Shown here one piece after another: positions 23,764 to 32,701 of a stretch of 64,000 nucleotides of DNA. The position numbers were made by a program, and so were the translations under genes. A model generated the notes under the pieces. It saw only the letters and a list, made by a program, of their open reading frames with translations. It was not told the DNA's origin and did no database searches. This stretch comes from DAORHV01 sp964434575 (lineage in GTDB: Bacteria > Patescibacteriota > Gracilibacteria > Peribacterales > Peribacteraceae). Within the stretch, counting starts at the first letter, position 1, and the number at the start of each line of letters is the position of its first letter. The stretch is from positions 7,564 to 71,563 of the forward strand of contig CAYSWB010000007.1 of NCBI GenBank assembly GCA_964434575.1. The letters are read 5' to 3'.

Positions 23764-26142
23764 ATGCGTATTTCGATGAACTGGCTTTCGGATGTCGTCG
23801 AATGGATCGAGACCGATCCGCAGACGATCGCGGACCGGCTGACGGCCGGAACCGGCGAAGTGGACGACGTCGTCCAACAGGGAGCGCGCCTGCGCGACGT
23901 TGTCGTGGGCAAGGTGACGAACCTGCGCAAACATCCCGGAGCCGACAAGCTTTCGCTGTGCGACGTGGAGACCGAACAGGGCAAAAAGCCCATCGTTTGC
24001 GGCGGCTCGAACCTGAAAGAAGGCATGTTGGTGGCGCTGGCCCACGTGGGCGCACAGGTGCGTGCGGGAGCGGAACTGATGACGCTGAAGGCCGCGACCA
24101 TCCGCGGCGAAAAGAGCGAGGGTATGATCTGCGCGTCTTCCGAGCTGGAATTGGAAGGCATGTTCACCGCAAAGAAGGAGGATGGCGCACGCCCAGTCAT
24201 CGACCTGACGCCGCTGGACCTGAAAGTCGGCACTCCCCTGCGCGAGGCCCTCGCCCTCACGGACGCCGTACTGCACGTGGATAACCACGCCATCACCAAC
24301 CGCCCCGATCTGTTCTCGCACGTCGGCATCGCGCGCGAGCTGGTGGCCCATGGCCTGGCCAAGTGGAAGAAAAGGAAGGAGACCCCCGCGGTGAAATTCG
24401 CCAAAGCCAAGCCGCCGTTCACGGTGCACGACGAGACGAACGGGCTCGTGCCGTACTACAACGCCGTCATGATCGACATCGACGGCCCCGGCGAGACGCC
24501 GGAGTGGATGAAGCGCCGCCTGGAGGCCGTGGGCATGCGCTCGCTGAGCCTGCCGATCGACATCACGAACTACGTGATGCTGGAACAGGGCATGCCGCTG
24601 CATGCGTTCGACGCCGGCGACTTCAAGGGCGACATCCACGTCCGCCTGTCCAAGAAGGGAGAGAGCATGACCACGCTCGACAAAATGGAGCGTACGCTCC
24701 CCGACGGCGTGATCATCATCAGCGACAAGGAGGGCATCTTCGACCTGTTCGGCATCATGGGCGGCCTGCGCACGTCCACGCGGGACACGACCCGCCGGAT
24801 CTTCCTGCAGGCGGCGATCCCCGACCCCGTCACCATCCGCCGCGCCGCCATCGGGCTGGGGCACCGCACCGACGCCGCGACCATCTACGAAAAAGGCGTC
24901 CAACCCTGCACGTCCGTGGCCGGATTGGCGCGCGCCGTGGAACTGTTCTGCACCCTGTGTCCGGGCGGCCGCGTGACGTCATCCAACGTGCGCTGGGGAA
25001 CCGACAAGCCCAAGAAGGCGATCGGCATCTCCGAAGCACGCATCGTCGGGCTGATCGGCGAGGCCGTGAAATCCAAGCAGATCCGCGAAATCCTGGAAGA
25101 CCTCGGATTCACGGTGAAGGCATCCGGCAAGACGCTGGCCGTGACGCCGCCGGCCTGGCGCCAGGACGTGAAACTGCCGGCCGACATCGTGGAGGAGGTG
25201 GCCCGCGTCTACGGCTACAACAAGATCAAGCCGGTGGTTCCGTCCGCCGGCATCGTGCCGCCGCACCGCGATCGCCGCGTGCACGACCTGCGCGACAGCC
25301 TGCGCGAGAGCGGTTACTGGGAACTGCTGCACCTGGCGTTCACCAGTCCGCAACAGGTGAAGCGCTTCGCCCTCGACATGACCAAGGCGGTGGCGATCGA
25401 GAATCCCATCGGCGAGGAGGTCTCGCTCATGCGCCTGAGCCTGCTTCCCAACGTGCTGGAGACCGCCGCACGCCAGTTGCGCTCGGCCGTCGGCACGGTG
25501 AAGGTATACGAGTACGGACACGTCTACGAGAAAGGCGCCGAACGCTCCGAGGCCTGCACGGTGGTGGCCGCCAAGGAAGCGACGTCGCTGTCCGATGACC
25601 CGCTGCTGGTGGCCAAGGCCGACCTGCGCCGGGCGTGTGCCGCCATGGGCTACGACGTGGACGTCCGCCCGATGGAAGACGGCATCGCGCCGTGGATGCA
25701 TCCCGGCCGCGCCGCCGAGATCGTCTGCAAAGGAAAGAAGATCGGCTCGCTGTTCGAGGTGCACCCCGCCATCTGCGCCGCCTGCGACCTGCCCGCCCGC
25801 GCCGCGGCCGCGGTCGTGGACTGGGACGCGCTGATGGTGATGGAGCCGTCCGTGGTGATCGCGAAGCCGTTGCCGCTGTTCCCGTCCGTGAGTTACGACG
25901 AGACCGTTCCGGCCAAGCCGGGCACGCGCGCGTCGTCGGTGCTGGACGGCGTGCGCGCGGTGGATCCGCTGCTGGAATCCGTGGAGATCGTGAATCTGTA
26001 CCAAAACCCCGCCGACGCCTCCGACAAACGCCTCACGCTGCGCTTCGTGTACCGCTCCGCGGAACGCACGTTGCAGCAGGCCGACTCGGATGCCGCGCAC
26101 GCCAAGGTGCTCGCGCACGTGAAGGCGAAGCTGGGCCTCTAA
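23764..26142 (+). CDS. pheT: Phenylalanine--tRNA ligase beta subunit
   Basis: 792 aa, the standard length. It begins RISMNWLSDVVEW. Then come the tRNA-binding EMAP-like domain (VVGKVTNLRKHPGADKLSLCDV), the B3/B4 editing region, the B5 domain, the catalytic-like core with EEVARVYGYNKIKP and NPIGEEVSLMRLSLLPN, and the C-terminal anticodon-binding FDX-ACB domain (PSVSYDETVP). The frame is open far upstream, but this ATG fits family alignments and has TAGGCT 8 nt before it. pheS is not adjacent, although the two are usually neighbours. The adenosyltransferase gene follows after 7 nt. Confidence 0.96.
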   Translation: MRISMNWLSDVVEWIETDPQTIADRLTAGTGEVDDVVQQGARLRDVVVGKVTNLRKHPGADKLSLCDVETEQGKKPIVCGGSNLKEGMLVALAHVGAQVRAGAELMTLKAATIRGEKSEGMICASSELELEGMFTAKKEDGARPVIDLTPLDLKVGTPLREALALTDAVLHVDNHAITNRPDLFSHVGIARELVAHGLAKWKKRKETPAVKFAKAKPPFTVHDETNGLVPYYNAVMIDIDGPGETPEWMKRRLEAVGMRSLSLPIDITNYVMLEQGMPLHAFDAGDFKGDIHVRLSKKGESMTTLDKMERTLPDGVIIISDKEGIFDLFGIMGGLRTSTRDTTRRIFLQAAIPDPVTIRRAAIGLGHRTDAATIYEKGVQPCTSVAGLARAVELFCTLCPGGRVTSSNVRWGTDKPKKAIGISEARIVGLIGEAVKSKQIREILEDLGFTVKASGKTLAVTPPAWRQDVKLPADIVEEVARVYGYNKIKPVVPSAGIVPPHRDRRVHDLRDSLRESGYWELLHLAFTSPQQVKRFALDMTKAVAIENPIGEEVSLMRLSLLPNVLETAARQLRSAVGTVKVYEYGHVYEKGAERSEACTVVAAKEATSLSDDPLLVAKADLRRACAAMGYDVDVRPMEDGIAPWMHPGRAAEIVCKGKKIGSLFEVHPAICAACDLPARAAAAVVDWDALMVMEPSVVIAKPLPLFPSVSYDETVPAKPGTRASSVLDGVRAVDPLLESVEIVNLYQNPADASDKRLTLRFVYRSAERTLQQADSDAAHAKVLAHVKAKLGL

Positions 26143-26149
26143 TCCGCGC

Positions 26150-26704
26150 ATGAAGATCTACACGCGCACCGGCGACAACGGCACGACCGGACTGTTCGGC
26201 GGCGACCGCGTGTCCAAGGCGCATTTGCGGATGCACGCGTACGGCACCATCGATGAGCTGAACGCCTGCGTGAGCGTCGCGCTCAGCATGCCGGGCGCCC
26301 TGCCCGACGACCTGAAGATCCAACTGGAGCGCATCCAGGACGACCTGTTCGCGCTGGGTGCCGACCTGGCCACACCGCTGTCCAGCAAAGCCAAGATCCT
26401 GCGCACGGACCCGAAACAGGCGACGGAGCTGGAGGGGTGGATCGACATGCTGGAAAGCCGCATGGAGCCGTTGCGGCAATTCATCCACTTGAGCGGATCG
26501 CCGGCCGGCGCCGAGTTGCACCGGGCCCGCACCGTCTGCCGCCGCGCCGAGCGGTTCATCGTCGAGCTCAATGAAAAGGAGCCCATCGGCGATGGCGTGC
26601 TGCAATACGTGAACCGCTTGAGCGATTACCTGTTCGTCGCCGCGCGCTTTACCCACGGCTGGTCCGGCTCGAAAGAGCGCCCGGTCGTCATCAAGAAAGC
26701 CTGA
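26150..26704 (+). CDS. Cob(I)alamin adenosyltransferase-like protein, PduO type
   Basis: 184 aa. It has the N-terminal ATP-binding signature TRTGDNGTTGLFGGDRVSK, then YGTIDELNACVSVAL, RARTVCRRAER and YVNRLSDYLFVAAR, the full set for PduO/MMAB adenosyltransferases that make adenosylcobalamin from cob(I)alamin and ATP. It lies 7 nt after pheT, an unusual partner. No cobalamin-dependent enzyme or transporter is in this window, so whether the cell uses B12 remains open. Confidence 0.92.
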   Translation: MKIYTRTGDNGTTGLFGGDRVSKAHLRMHAYGTIDELNACVSVALSMPGALPDDLKIQLERIQDDLFALGADLATPLSSKAKILRTDPKQATELEGWIDMLESRMEPLRQFIHLSGSPAGAELHRARTVCRRAERFIVELNEKEPIGDGVLQYVNRLSDYLFVAARFTHGWSGSKERPVVIKKA

Positions 26705-26707
26705 CGG

Positions 26708-27010
26708 TCAGAACGACGAGAACGGCAGCGCGAAGTTGAAGTACGCCAGCGCGCCGAACGCGGCCAGCAACGGAAGGGCGATGACGACCGCAAGCAGCGG
26801 CGAGGATTTGCCGGCCGGGACCATGCTGCGGTACAGGCTGCAGCCGCCGAACACGATGCCGGCAAGCAACAGCGGAAGGTCCAACGCATGCGTGACCGCC
26901 ACCAGCGGGGCCGGCAGCAAGCCGTTCTTCATCAAGACCACTCCGGCGATCGCCAGGAATCCCAAGACGAAGAACCAGAACGCGGCCGCACGGCGAAGAA
27001 CGTTGACCAT
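26708..27010 (-). CDS. Small membrane protein, three helices
   Basis: 100 aa with hydrophobic segments at about 10-28, 36-60 and 71-93 joined by short loops. No family is recognised. TATCAT lies 6 nt before the ATG, suggesting an independent leaderless transcript. It is convergent with the adenosyltransferase gene, with stops 3 nt apart, and downstream of rpmH on the same strand. Confidence 0.68.
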   Translation of the reverse strand: MVNVLRRAAAFWFFVLGFLAIAGVVLMKNGLLPAPLVAVTHALDLPLLLAGIVFGGCSLYRSMVPAGKSSPLLAVVIALPLLAAFGALAYFNFALPFSSF

Positions 27011-27039
27011 GGGCTCATGATACAGGATTCAGCGGCGTA

Positions 27040-27183
27040 CTACTTCTTCTTTTTCTGCACGGCGAGCCGCTTGCGGCCCTGAGAGCGGCGACGCTTGAGC
27101 ACCGCACGGCCATTCTTAGAGGCCATGCGCTTGAGGAAGCCATGCCGGCGGAGGCGCCGGCGCCAGCGACGTTTGCTGAGCAT
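27040..27183 (-). CDS. rpmH: 50S ribosomal protein L34
   Basis: 47 aa. It reads LSKRRWRRRLRRHGFLKRM, then ASKNGRAVLKRRRSQGRKRLAV and a short lysine tail, an unmistakable L34. Family members carry THGFxxRMxTKNGRxVLxRRRxKGRKRL. Leu2/Ser3 and Trp7 replace the usual KRTYQPS start. In most bacteria rpmH sits beside rnpA and near dnaA and the origin. Here it is isolated, with no rnpA following, so it does not mark an origin. Confidence 0.93.
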   Translation of the reverse strand: MLSKRRWRRRLRRHGFLKRMASKNGRAVLKRRRSQGRKRLAVQKKKK

Positions 27184-27219
27184 AAAGCTGGGTCAGCCTA
27201 CAGAACCGTCAAGGGGCGG

Positions 27220-27939
27220 TCAAGTCCTGTCAACATCCTCATAATATGCCATCGCCCCCAGCATTTCACCGGACCGGCGCTGAATCGCCAAATACGTCTG
27301 GCGGACGTCTTCGGGCGTGTTATCCGCCGCCCAGCCCGCATCCTGACCGGTGGTGACCGGCACGATGAGCCGCGGCGCATGGCGACGATGGGTTTGATCG
27401 TACTGCGGACCCATGGCGAACCGGATCATGTTTTTGCCCAGGCAGTCGGGACCCGCCACGCCGGGGTAATCGTTATCGGCCAACTCTTTCCGGACGGCGG
27501 CGCGATGCACGCAATCCCATGGGACCCAGCTGTTGATGCGCGCGATGGCGACGTGGACTTCTTCGCGGATGGCCATGGCCCGTTGCCGCTGCGCCTCGGC
27601 GGTGATGTCCTTGTCCGGATCGATGAAGATGCAGGCGAGCTTGCGGCCGGGTGACGCAACCGACAGCGCATTCGCGTGCAGAAATTGACGCAACGCTTCG
27701 TACACGGGCCCCTGAAGGTCGCTTCCGGGCAACGCGTGATAGGAGATTTGTCCGGCAAGCGCCGCGCGCAGGGCCGGGAAACACACCGAGCCACCCCGCC
27801 GCAGGAACGCGTCGACGACGGCGATGGAATGCTCCGATTCGGCCTGACTGGGTGCGGATGCAACCGGCATGGCCGCGTATCGTGCTCCCGTTGCGGAGAC
27901 GAGACAAGAAAAAACGATGGAAACCCATCCTCTGGACAT
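27220..27939 (-). CDS. Hypothetical protein, 239 aa
   Basis: Read from the ATG at 27939. The N-terminus SRGWVSIVFSCLVSATGARYA could be a weak signal peptide. The body is mixed alpha/beta with LACIFIDPDKDI, SWVPWDCVHRAA and RHAPRLIVPVTTG. No family is recognised. The gene is divergent from the nitroreductase gene, and the two share an 83-bp interval containing the palindrome TTTTAGGACTAAAA. A competing plus-strand frame is just the upward extension of the nitroreductase frame, so I favour this gene. Confidence 0.5.
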   Translation of the reverse strand: MSRGWVSIVFSCLVSATGARYAAMPVASAPSQAESEHSIAVVDAFLRRGGSVCFPALRAALAGQISYHALPGSDLQGPVYEALRQFLHANALSVASPGRKLACIFIDPDKDITAEAQRQRAMAIREEVHVAIARINSWVPWDCVHRAAVRKELADNDYPGVAGPDCLGKNMIRFAMGPQYDQTHRRHAPRLIVPVTTGQDAGWAADNTPEDVRQTYLAIQRRSGEMLGAMAYYEDVDRT

Positions 27940-27982
27940 CGGCAAGTCCGGAATGCCGACGGATGTCTCGACAGGCCGATTG

Positions 27983-27996
27983 TTTTAGGACTAAAA
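27983..27996. promoter_or_regulatory. Palindrome TTTTAG-GA-CTAAAA, operator candidate
   Basis: A perfect 6+2+6 inverted repeat between divergent genes, 27 nt before the nitroreductase ATG. The core TTTAG-NN-CTAAA recurs inside a longer palindrome 6 nt upstream of the ABC exporter (43674-43691). Such AT-rich symmetry is rare in this GC-rich DNA. Confidence 0.45.
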
Positions 27997-28022
27997 TACT
28001 TCAGTTTCTTCCCCTCTTCCGC

Positions 28023-28613
28023 ATGGCCTACCCCGAAAAGCCCGCCCCGACCGACCTGCCGATCACCGACGACATCAAGCGCCGCTGGAGTCCGGTCGCC
28101 GTCGGCGACCAGAAGATGGATCAGAAAATGATCGACACGCTGTTCGAGGCCGCCCGCTGGGCGCCCAGCTGCTACGGCGACCAGCCGTGGCGCTACGTCT
28201 ACGCCACCAAAGACGACGGCGAGAAGCGTGCGGCGCTGGAAGGCCTGCTGGCACCGGGCAACGCATGGGCCAAGAACGCGTACCTGCTGATCGTGGGTTT
28301 TGCGAAAACGACGTTCAACCATAACGGCAAACCCAACGCCTACCACATGCACGACGCCGGCTGCGCCAGCGGCTACTTGGTCCTGCAGGCGACGCACATG
28401 AATCTGGTCGGCCACCAAATGGCCGGCTTCGCCGCCGACAAGGCCAATGCGACCCTGGGCGTACCGGCCGATTTCGTACCGACGTCGATGATCGCGATCG
28501 GTTATCCCGGCGACCCCAAGGCCATGGACGAAGGATCGCAGAAGCGCGACGCCGGTCCGCGCCAAAGGAAGCCGCTCGACGAAATCGCGTTCCGGGGAAA
28601 CTGGAAGGCCTAG
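28023..28613 (+). CDS. Nitroreductase-family FMN oxidoreductase
   Basis: 196 aa. Features are IKRRWSPVAV (the RxSxRxF-like N-terminal region), FEAARWAPSCYGDQPWRYVYA (the SxxNxQPW-type flavin loop) and a C-terminal ATHMNLVGHQMAGF helix with VPADFVPTSMIAIGYPG. These are typical of the nitroreductase superfamily, which reduces nitro compounds, quinones or flavins with NAD(P)H. The physiological substrate is unknown. The ATG has a C/T-rich leader without a Shine-Dalgarno sequence. Its stop overlaps the convergent 131-aa gene by 4 nt. Confidence 0.9.
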   Translation: MAYPEKPAPTDLPITDDIKRRWSPVAVGDQKMDQKMIDTLFEAARWAPSCYGDQPWRYVYATKDDGEKRAALEGLLAPGNAWAKNAYLLIVGFAKTTFNHNGKPNAYHMHDAGCASGYLVLQATHMNLVGHQMAGFAADKANATLGVPADFVPTSMIAIGYPGDPKAMDEGSQKRDAGPRQRKPLDEIAFRGNWKA

Positions 28614-29005
28614 GCTCCTTCCTTCTCACGGAACTCCTCTGGCGTGGCCACGCAACTCTGGATGCGATCGCGGAAATCCTGCAGGTGCTGCAACGCCGCG
28701 ATCATCGGAATCTGCAGCTTGCCTCTCTTGCGGGGCATGAGACCAAGCACCCTGCGGGCCTCGTCGGACAGCTCGTCGGCCGCCGCGCGCACGTCTTCGG
28801 GCTCGCGGTACTGGCCACGTTTGGCAAACTTCAGCCACTCCTGCAGCGCGCAGACGATGCTGGCGAGAACATCTTCGATGGCGGGATCTTCCACCCCTTC
28901 CTCTTCCATGGTCGCGATCTCGCCGAGCACGAAACCCACCTCGCTGGACAACCAGTCCATCTCGGACAGATCTTCTGCGCCGTCGTCGGAGGATTCGGGG
29001 GGCAT
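28610..29005 (-). CDS. Hypothetical acidic helical protein, 131 aa
   Basis: Read from MPPESSDDGAEDL. It is strongly acidic at the N-terminus and helical throughout (WLSSEVGFVLGEIATMEEEG, IVCALQEWLKFAKRGQY), and ends with MIAALQHLQDFRDRIQ. No family is recognised. The start could lie 21 codons upstream, but the residues added are atypical. It overlaps the nitroreductase stop by 4 nt, tail to tail. Confidence 0.62.
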   Translation of the reverse strand: MPPESSDDGAEDLSEMDWLSSEVGFVLGEIATMEEEGVEDPAIEDVLASIVCALQEWLKFAKRGQYREPEDVRAAADELSDEARRVLGLMPRKRGKLQIPMIAALQHLQDFRDRIQSCVATPEEFREKEGA

Positions 29006-29127
29006 GGGGAAGCGGAATTGTACGCAGAACGCACGCCAGCGCAAGAAAAATGGTACTTGGGGCGTCATGGCATTCGCACAGCCGTTCGCCTACACTCCGG
29101 TTACTCCACATTTCCCACCAGTTGCGC

Positions 29128-30390
29128 ATGTATTCAGTCGATCGCCTCAAATCCAAGCTGCCCGTGCTGACCGCCCCCACCGACGGCACCGCCGCCGTGA
29201 CGGTGCTCGTTTTCGCCGGAGCCGGCTCGCGCTACGAGGTGCAGGGCGACCGCGGCATCAGCCACTTCCTGGAGCACATGTTCTTCAAGGGCGGCAAGAA
29301 GTTCAAAAACGCCGCCGAAGTCAGCATCGCCATCGACTCCGTGGGCGGCGACTTCAACGCGTTCACGGGCAAGGAATACGCCGGCTACTACGTGAAAGTG
29401 GCGGCCGAGCACGTGGAGTTGGCCTGTGAAGTGCTCTCGGACATGCTGCAGAACGCCACGTTCCCGCAGGAGGAAATCGAGAAGGAGCGCGGCGTCATCA
29501 TGGAGGAATACCGCATGTACCAGGACACGCCCATGTACCAGGCGGGCTGGGACTTCGAGACGCTGTTGTACGGCGACCAGCCGCTCGGTTGGGACACCAT
29601 CGGCACCGAACAAGTCATCCGATCGGTGAACCAGAAGGACTTCCTGAAGCACAAGGACGAGCTCTACACGCCGGACAACCTGGTGCTCACGTTCGCCGGC
29701 AAAATCACGCAGAAGCAGGCCATGCAGCTGGGCGAGAAGTACTTCGGCGGCATCGGCGGCAAGAAGGCGAAGGGATTCGAAGCGGTGAAGAAGCACGACG
29801 GCAAGAAGGTCGCGCTGACCACCAAGCAGACCGAACAGGCCCACCTGGTGCTGGGCATGGAGGGCGTGGGCGCGCTGCACGCCGACCACTTCGGCCAGAA
29901 GCTGCTGAGCATCATCCTCGGCGGTTCCATGAGCTCGCGCATGTTCCTCAACATCCGCGAAGCGCGCGGCCTGTGCTATTACATTTCGACCAGCACCGAC
30001 AACTACCTGGACACCGGCATCATGTCCACCCGCGCCGGCGTGGACCAGAGCCGCCTGCACGAGGCGATCACGGCCATCAAGCACGAGTACTTCCAGGCCG
30101 CCGCCAAGGGCGTGACGGACGTGGAGCTGCGCCGCGCCAAGGATTTTCTGAAAGGCAAAGTGACGCTGTCGCTGGAAGACAGCGAGGAGCGCGCGCACTT
30201 CTTCGGCAAGCAGCAACTGCTGTACCCCGAGGTCCGCGACATTGACGAGTACTTCAAGAAGATCGAGGCCGTCGAACTGCAGTCGATCAACGCGCTGGCC
30301 GGACGCCTGCTCACCGCCGATAACCTGCGCCTGGTCGTCATCGGCAAGGAAAACGACCCGGACGGACTCGAAAAGCTGCTCGGTGCGTAA
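29128..30390 (+). CDS. M16-family zinc peptidase (pitrilysin/MPP-like)
   Basis: 420 aa, the size of one-chain bacterial processing-peptidase-like M16B proteins. The inverted zinc motif HFLEH (His46, Glu49, His50) is followed about 75 residues later by the distal Glu region EEIEKERGVIMEE. The second half has GALHADHFGQKLLSIILGGSMSSRMFLNIREARGLCY, the substrate-binding half-barrel signature. It probably degrades short peptides. The start gives a family-normal N-terminus. The next gene starts 5 nt downstream. Confidence 0.94.
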   Translation: MYSVDRLKSKLPVLTAPTDGTAAVTVLVFAGAGSRYEVQGDRGISHFLEHMFFKGGKKFKNAAEVSIAIDSVGGDFNAFTGKEYAGYYVKVAAEHVELACEVLSDMLQNATFPQEEIEKERGVIMEEYRMYQDTPMYQAGWDFETLLYGDQPLGWDTIGTEQVIRSVNQKDFLKHKDELYTPDNLVLTFAGKITQKQAMQLGEKYFGGIGGKKAKGFEAVKKHDGKKVALTTKQTEQAHLVLGMEGVGALHADHFGQKLLSIILGGSMSSRMFLNIREARGLCYYISTSTDNYLDTGIMSTRAGVDQSRLHEAITAIKHEYFQAAAKGVTDVELRRAKDFLKGKVTLSLEDSEERAHFFGKQQLLYPEVRDIDEYFKKIEAVELQSINALAGRLLTADNLRLVVIGKENDPDGLEKLLGA

Positions 30391-30394
30391 ACGC

Positions 30395-30793
30395 ATGGAC
30401 CGCTCCAAGCTCCTGCTCTGCCTGCCGCCGGTCCTCATGGACTTGGTCGACGCGGGACTGACGCTGGCGCTGCAGCCGGCCGAATACTGGCAATCGCACG
30501 CGGCGGCAAACGAGGCATCGCCGCTCTGGGCGCTGTTTCTGACCACCGGCCCGGCCGCGTTTGCCGCGAGCGTCGCGGCATATCTGGCGTTGGTCTGCGC
30601 ATGCATCGTATTGGCGCCGAAGCGCGTTTCGCTGATGATTTCGGTGGTCGTCTGCCTCTGGCACGTCGCCGGCGCATGGAGCTGGACGAATCATTTCGGC
30701 GCGGCCGGATACTGGGGCGGCACGGTGTTCATCGCGCTCTTCGGCGTCGCCATGGTGAAGATTTGGGAGGCCGCGGGCTGGAAGATGCGCTGA
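30395..30793 (+). CDS. Membrane protein, DUF5658-like
   Basis: 132 aa with four hydrophobic segments (about 6-22, 43-70, 76-95 and 100-122). MDLVDAGLTLALQPAEYW followed by ANEASPLWALF resembles the Asp near helix 1 and the E-x-NP-like loop of DUF5658 proteins. Function is unknown. It starts 5 nt after the M16 peptidase stop and is probably co-transcribed. An upstream GTG overlapping that stop is possible. Confidence 0.65.
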   Translation: MDRSKLLLCLPPVLMDLVDAGLTLALQPAEYWQSHAAANEASPLWALFLTTGPAAFAASVAAYLALVCACIVLAPKRVSLMISVVVCLWHVAGAWSWTNHFGAAGYWGGTVFIALFGVAMVKIWEAAGWKMR

Positions 30794-30868
30794 CAAGCGG
30801 GGCTTACATGTGGATTGCCAGATCGCCGTTTGTCCGGTAAACATGACCCAATCTCCCCTCCCGCCCCC

Positions 30869-31291
30869 ATGGCCGAACGCACTCTCATCCTCCTGAAGCC
30901 CGACGCCGTCGCAGGCAAGTTCTGCGGCAAAGTCATCACCCGTTTCGAAGACGCCGGGTGGAAAATCGTCGGCTGCAAAATGATCCAGCTGACCCCCGCC
31001 ATGCTCCGCGAGCACTACGCGCACGTCGCCGACAAGCCGTTCTACCCGGAGATCGAGGAATTCATGAAGTCCGTCCCCGTCATCGGCCTGGTGCTGGAGG
31101 GCGCGGGCATCATCGAGAAGATGCGCGACATGCTGGGAGTCACCGACAGCCGCAAAGCCGCCAAGGGCACCATCCGCGCCGAACTCGGCAAGGACGTGAT
31201 GATCAACGTGGCCCACGCCAGCGACAGCGCCGCCACCGCCGAGGTGGAAGTGAAGCGCTTCTTCAAGCCCGAAGAGCTGTTCGTCTACTAA
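30869..31291 (+). CDS. ndk: Nucleoside diphosphate kinase
   Basis: 140 aa. It has TLILLKPDAV at the N-terminus, YAHVADKPFYPEI, LEGAGIIEKMRDMLGVTD and the catalytic histidine His116 in NVAHASDS. The usual Gly after the histidine is Ala. It transfers the gamma-phosphate between NTPs and NDPs. The length and all other motifs are normal. The ATG follows a C-rich leader with no Shine-Dalgarno. Confidence 0.95.
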   Translation: MAERTLILLKPDAVAGKFCGKVITRFEDAGWKIVGCKMIQLTPAMLREHYAHVADKPFYPEIEEFMKSVPVIGLVLEGAGIIEKMRDMLGVTDSRKAAKGTIRAELGKDVMINVAHASDSAATAEVEVKRFFKPEELFVY

Positions 31292-31330
31292 CAACGCAAA
31301 CAACGCGGATACCGTGCCCGACGGGTGCGG

Positions 31331-32635
31331 CTATTTCGCGGTCTTCACCGCGCCCGTGCCGTAGGCGGCGGTGATGTCCTGCTTGTCGGTGACCCACTCC
31401 ACGGCCACGTCCAGCTGCGGGTCTTTGCCGGCCTGGTATTGCTCGAGCGTGCGGTCCACGTGCAGCTCCGGCGTGATGCCCTTCTTGCCGATATCGGTGC
31501 CGCTCGGCGTCAGCCAGCGGGCGGTGGTCACGCGCAGGCTGGAGCCGCCCGGCAGATCCACGATCTCCTGCACGGTGCCTTTGCCGAAGCTCTGCACGCC
31601 GACGATCTTCGCGCGCTTGTGGTCCTGCAGCGCGCCGGCAACGATTTCGGAAGCGCTGGCCGAACCGCCGTTGATGATGACGGCCACCGGCAGTTTGCCG
31701 GGCACCAGCACGCCGCCCTTCACGAAGTGTTCTTCGGTCAGGCCGCCGCGGCGCTCCACGGACACCACCTTGCCGTCGCCGACGAACATGGACACCAGGT
31801 CCACCGCACCCTCCAGGTAGCCGCCGCCGTTGAAGCGGAGGTCCAGGACCAAGCCCTTGGCGTCGGCGAGCGGGAGCTCGGTGAGCGCCTTGCGAAGCTC
31901 GGCGATGGAATCCGTGCCGAATTGGTTCAGCGACACGTACGCGACGGAACCGCTGGCGCTCTTGATGACGCGCGATTCGACGCTCGGGACATGGATGGCG
32001 TCGCGCGTGAGCGTGACGGTCGTGCTCTGGCGCGCTTTGTCATGCAGGATCGTGAGCGTGACGTTCGTGCCTTTCTTGCCGCGGATCTTGGACACGACTT
32101 CGTCCAGCTGCATGCCGCTCACCTCGACGCCGTCGACGCTCAGGATGATGTCGCGCGGCAGCATGCCGGCCTTCTCCGCCGGCGAGCCTTTCAGTGGGGC
32201 GACGACGATGACCTGGCCGTTCTGCATTTCCAGCTGGGCGCCGATGCCCTCCAGCGTGCCCGAAAGCGCGTCCTGGAACTGCTTGCTGTCGCTGGGCGTC
32301 ATGAACACGGTGTACGGGTCCCCCACGGCATCCACCATGCCGCCGACCGCGCCGAAGACCATGGTGTTCACCTTCAGCTGGTCCGGCTCGATGTAATTTT
32401 TGCTCAGCAGCCGCCACACGCTCCACATCAGGGTGATGTCCACCTCTTTCTCCGGGTCCGACGCCACGGTCTTGCCGCTGCCGGTCGCGCCCGAAAACAA
32501 TTCCGCGATGCGGTCGTGTTCCGCGCTCAGGCGCTGCTGTTCGGCGCGCATGCCCAGCTGCCAGCCCAGGGCCAACATGATGAGCGGCAACAGTACAGCC
32601 GAAAAAATACGGAGCGAACGTGTCATGGAGGTCAT
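31331..32635 (-). CDS. S41-family C-terminal processing peptidase (CtpA-like)
   Basis: 434 aa. An N-terminal signal anchor (about 8-26) is followed by the N-terminal helical region, a PDZ domain (about 115-195, with GIGAQLEMQNGQVIVVAPLKGSPAEKAG) and the protease domain. The Ser/Lys pair lies in GGSASASEIVAGAL and SFGKGTVQ, with LDLRFNGGGYLEGAVDL before it. It is exported and cleaves C-termini of envelope proteins. The start is at 32635 or 32626. The ndk stop converges 39 nt away, and the DUF1858-HesB gene diverges. Confidence 0.94.
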   Translation of the reverse strand: MTSMTRSLRIFSAVLLPLIMLALGWQLGMRAEQQRLSAEHDRIAELFSGATGSGKTVASDPEKEVDITLMWSVWRLLSKNYIEPDQLKVNTMVFGAVGGMVDAVGDPYTVFMTPSDSKQFQDALSGTLEGIGAQLEMQNGQVIVVAPLKGSPAEKAGMLPRDIILSVDGVEVSGMQLDEVVSKIRGKKGTNVTLTILHDKARQSTTVTLTRDAIHVPSVESRVIKSASGSVAYVSLNQFGTDSIAELRKALTELPLADAKGLVLDLRFNGGGYLEGAVDLVSMFVGDGKVVSVERRGGLTEEHFVKGGVLVPGKLPVAVIINGGSASASEIVAGALQDHKRAKIVGVQSFGKGTVQEIVDLPGGSSLRVTTARWLTPSGTDIGKKGITPELHVDRTLEQYQAGKDPQLDVAVEWVTDKQDITAAYGTGAVKTAK

Positions 32636-32701
32636 GATCGGCATCCCGCGAAATCCGGTCATCCGATCGTGGAGCGAAGCATACTGGAATATACTGCGGC
32701 C

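Noticed and set aside
27040..27183. L34 gene as a marker of the replication origin
   Set aside because: No rnpA, dnaA or DnaA-box cluster nearby.
27651..28022. N-terminal 124 codons of the nitroreductase frame
   Set aside because: Lies upstream of the family's normal start and overlaps the divergent gene; atypical composition.
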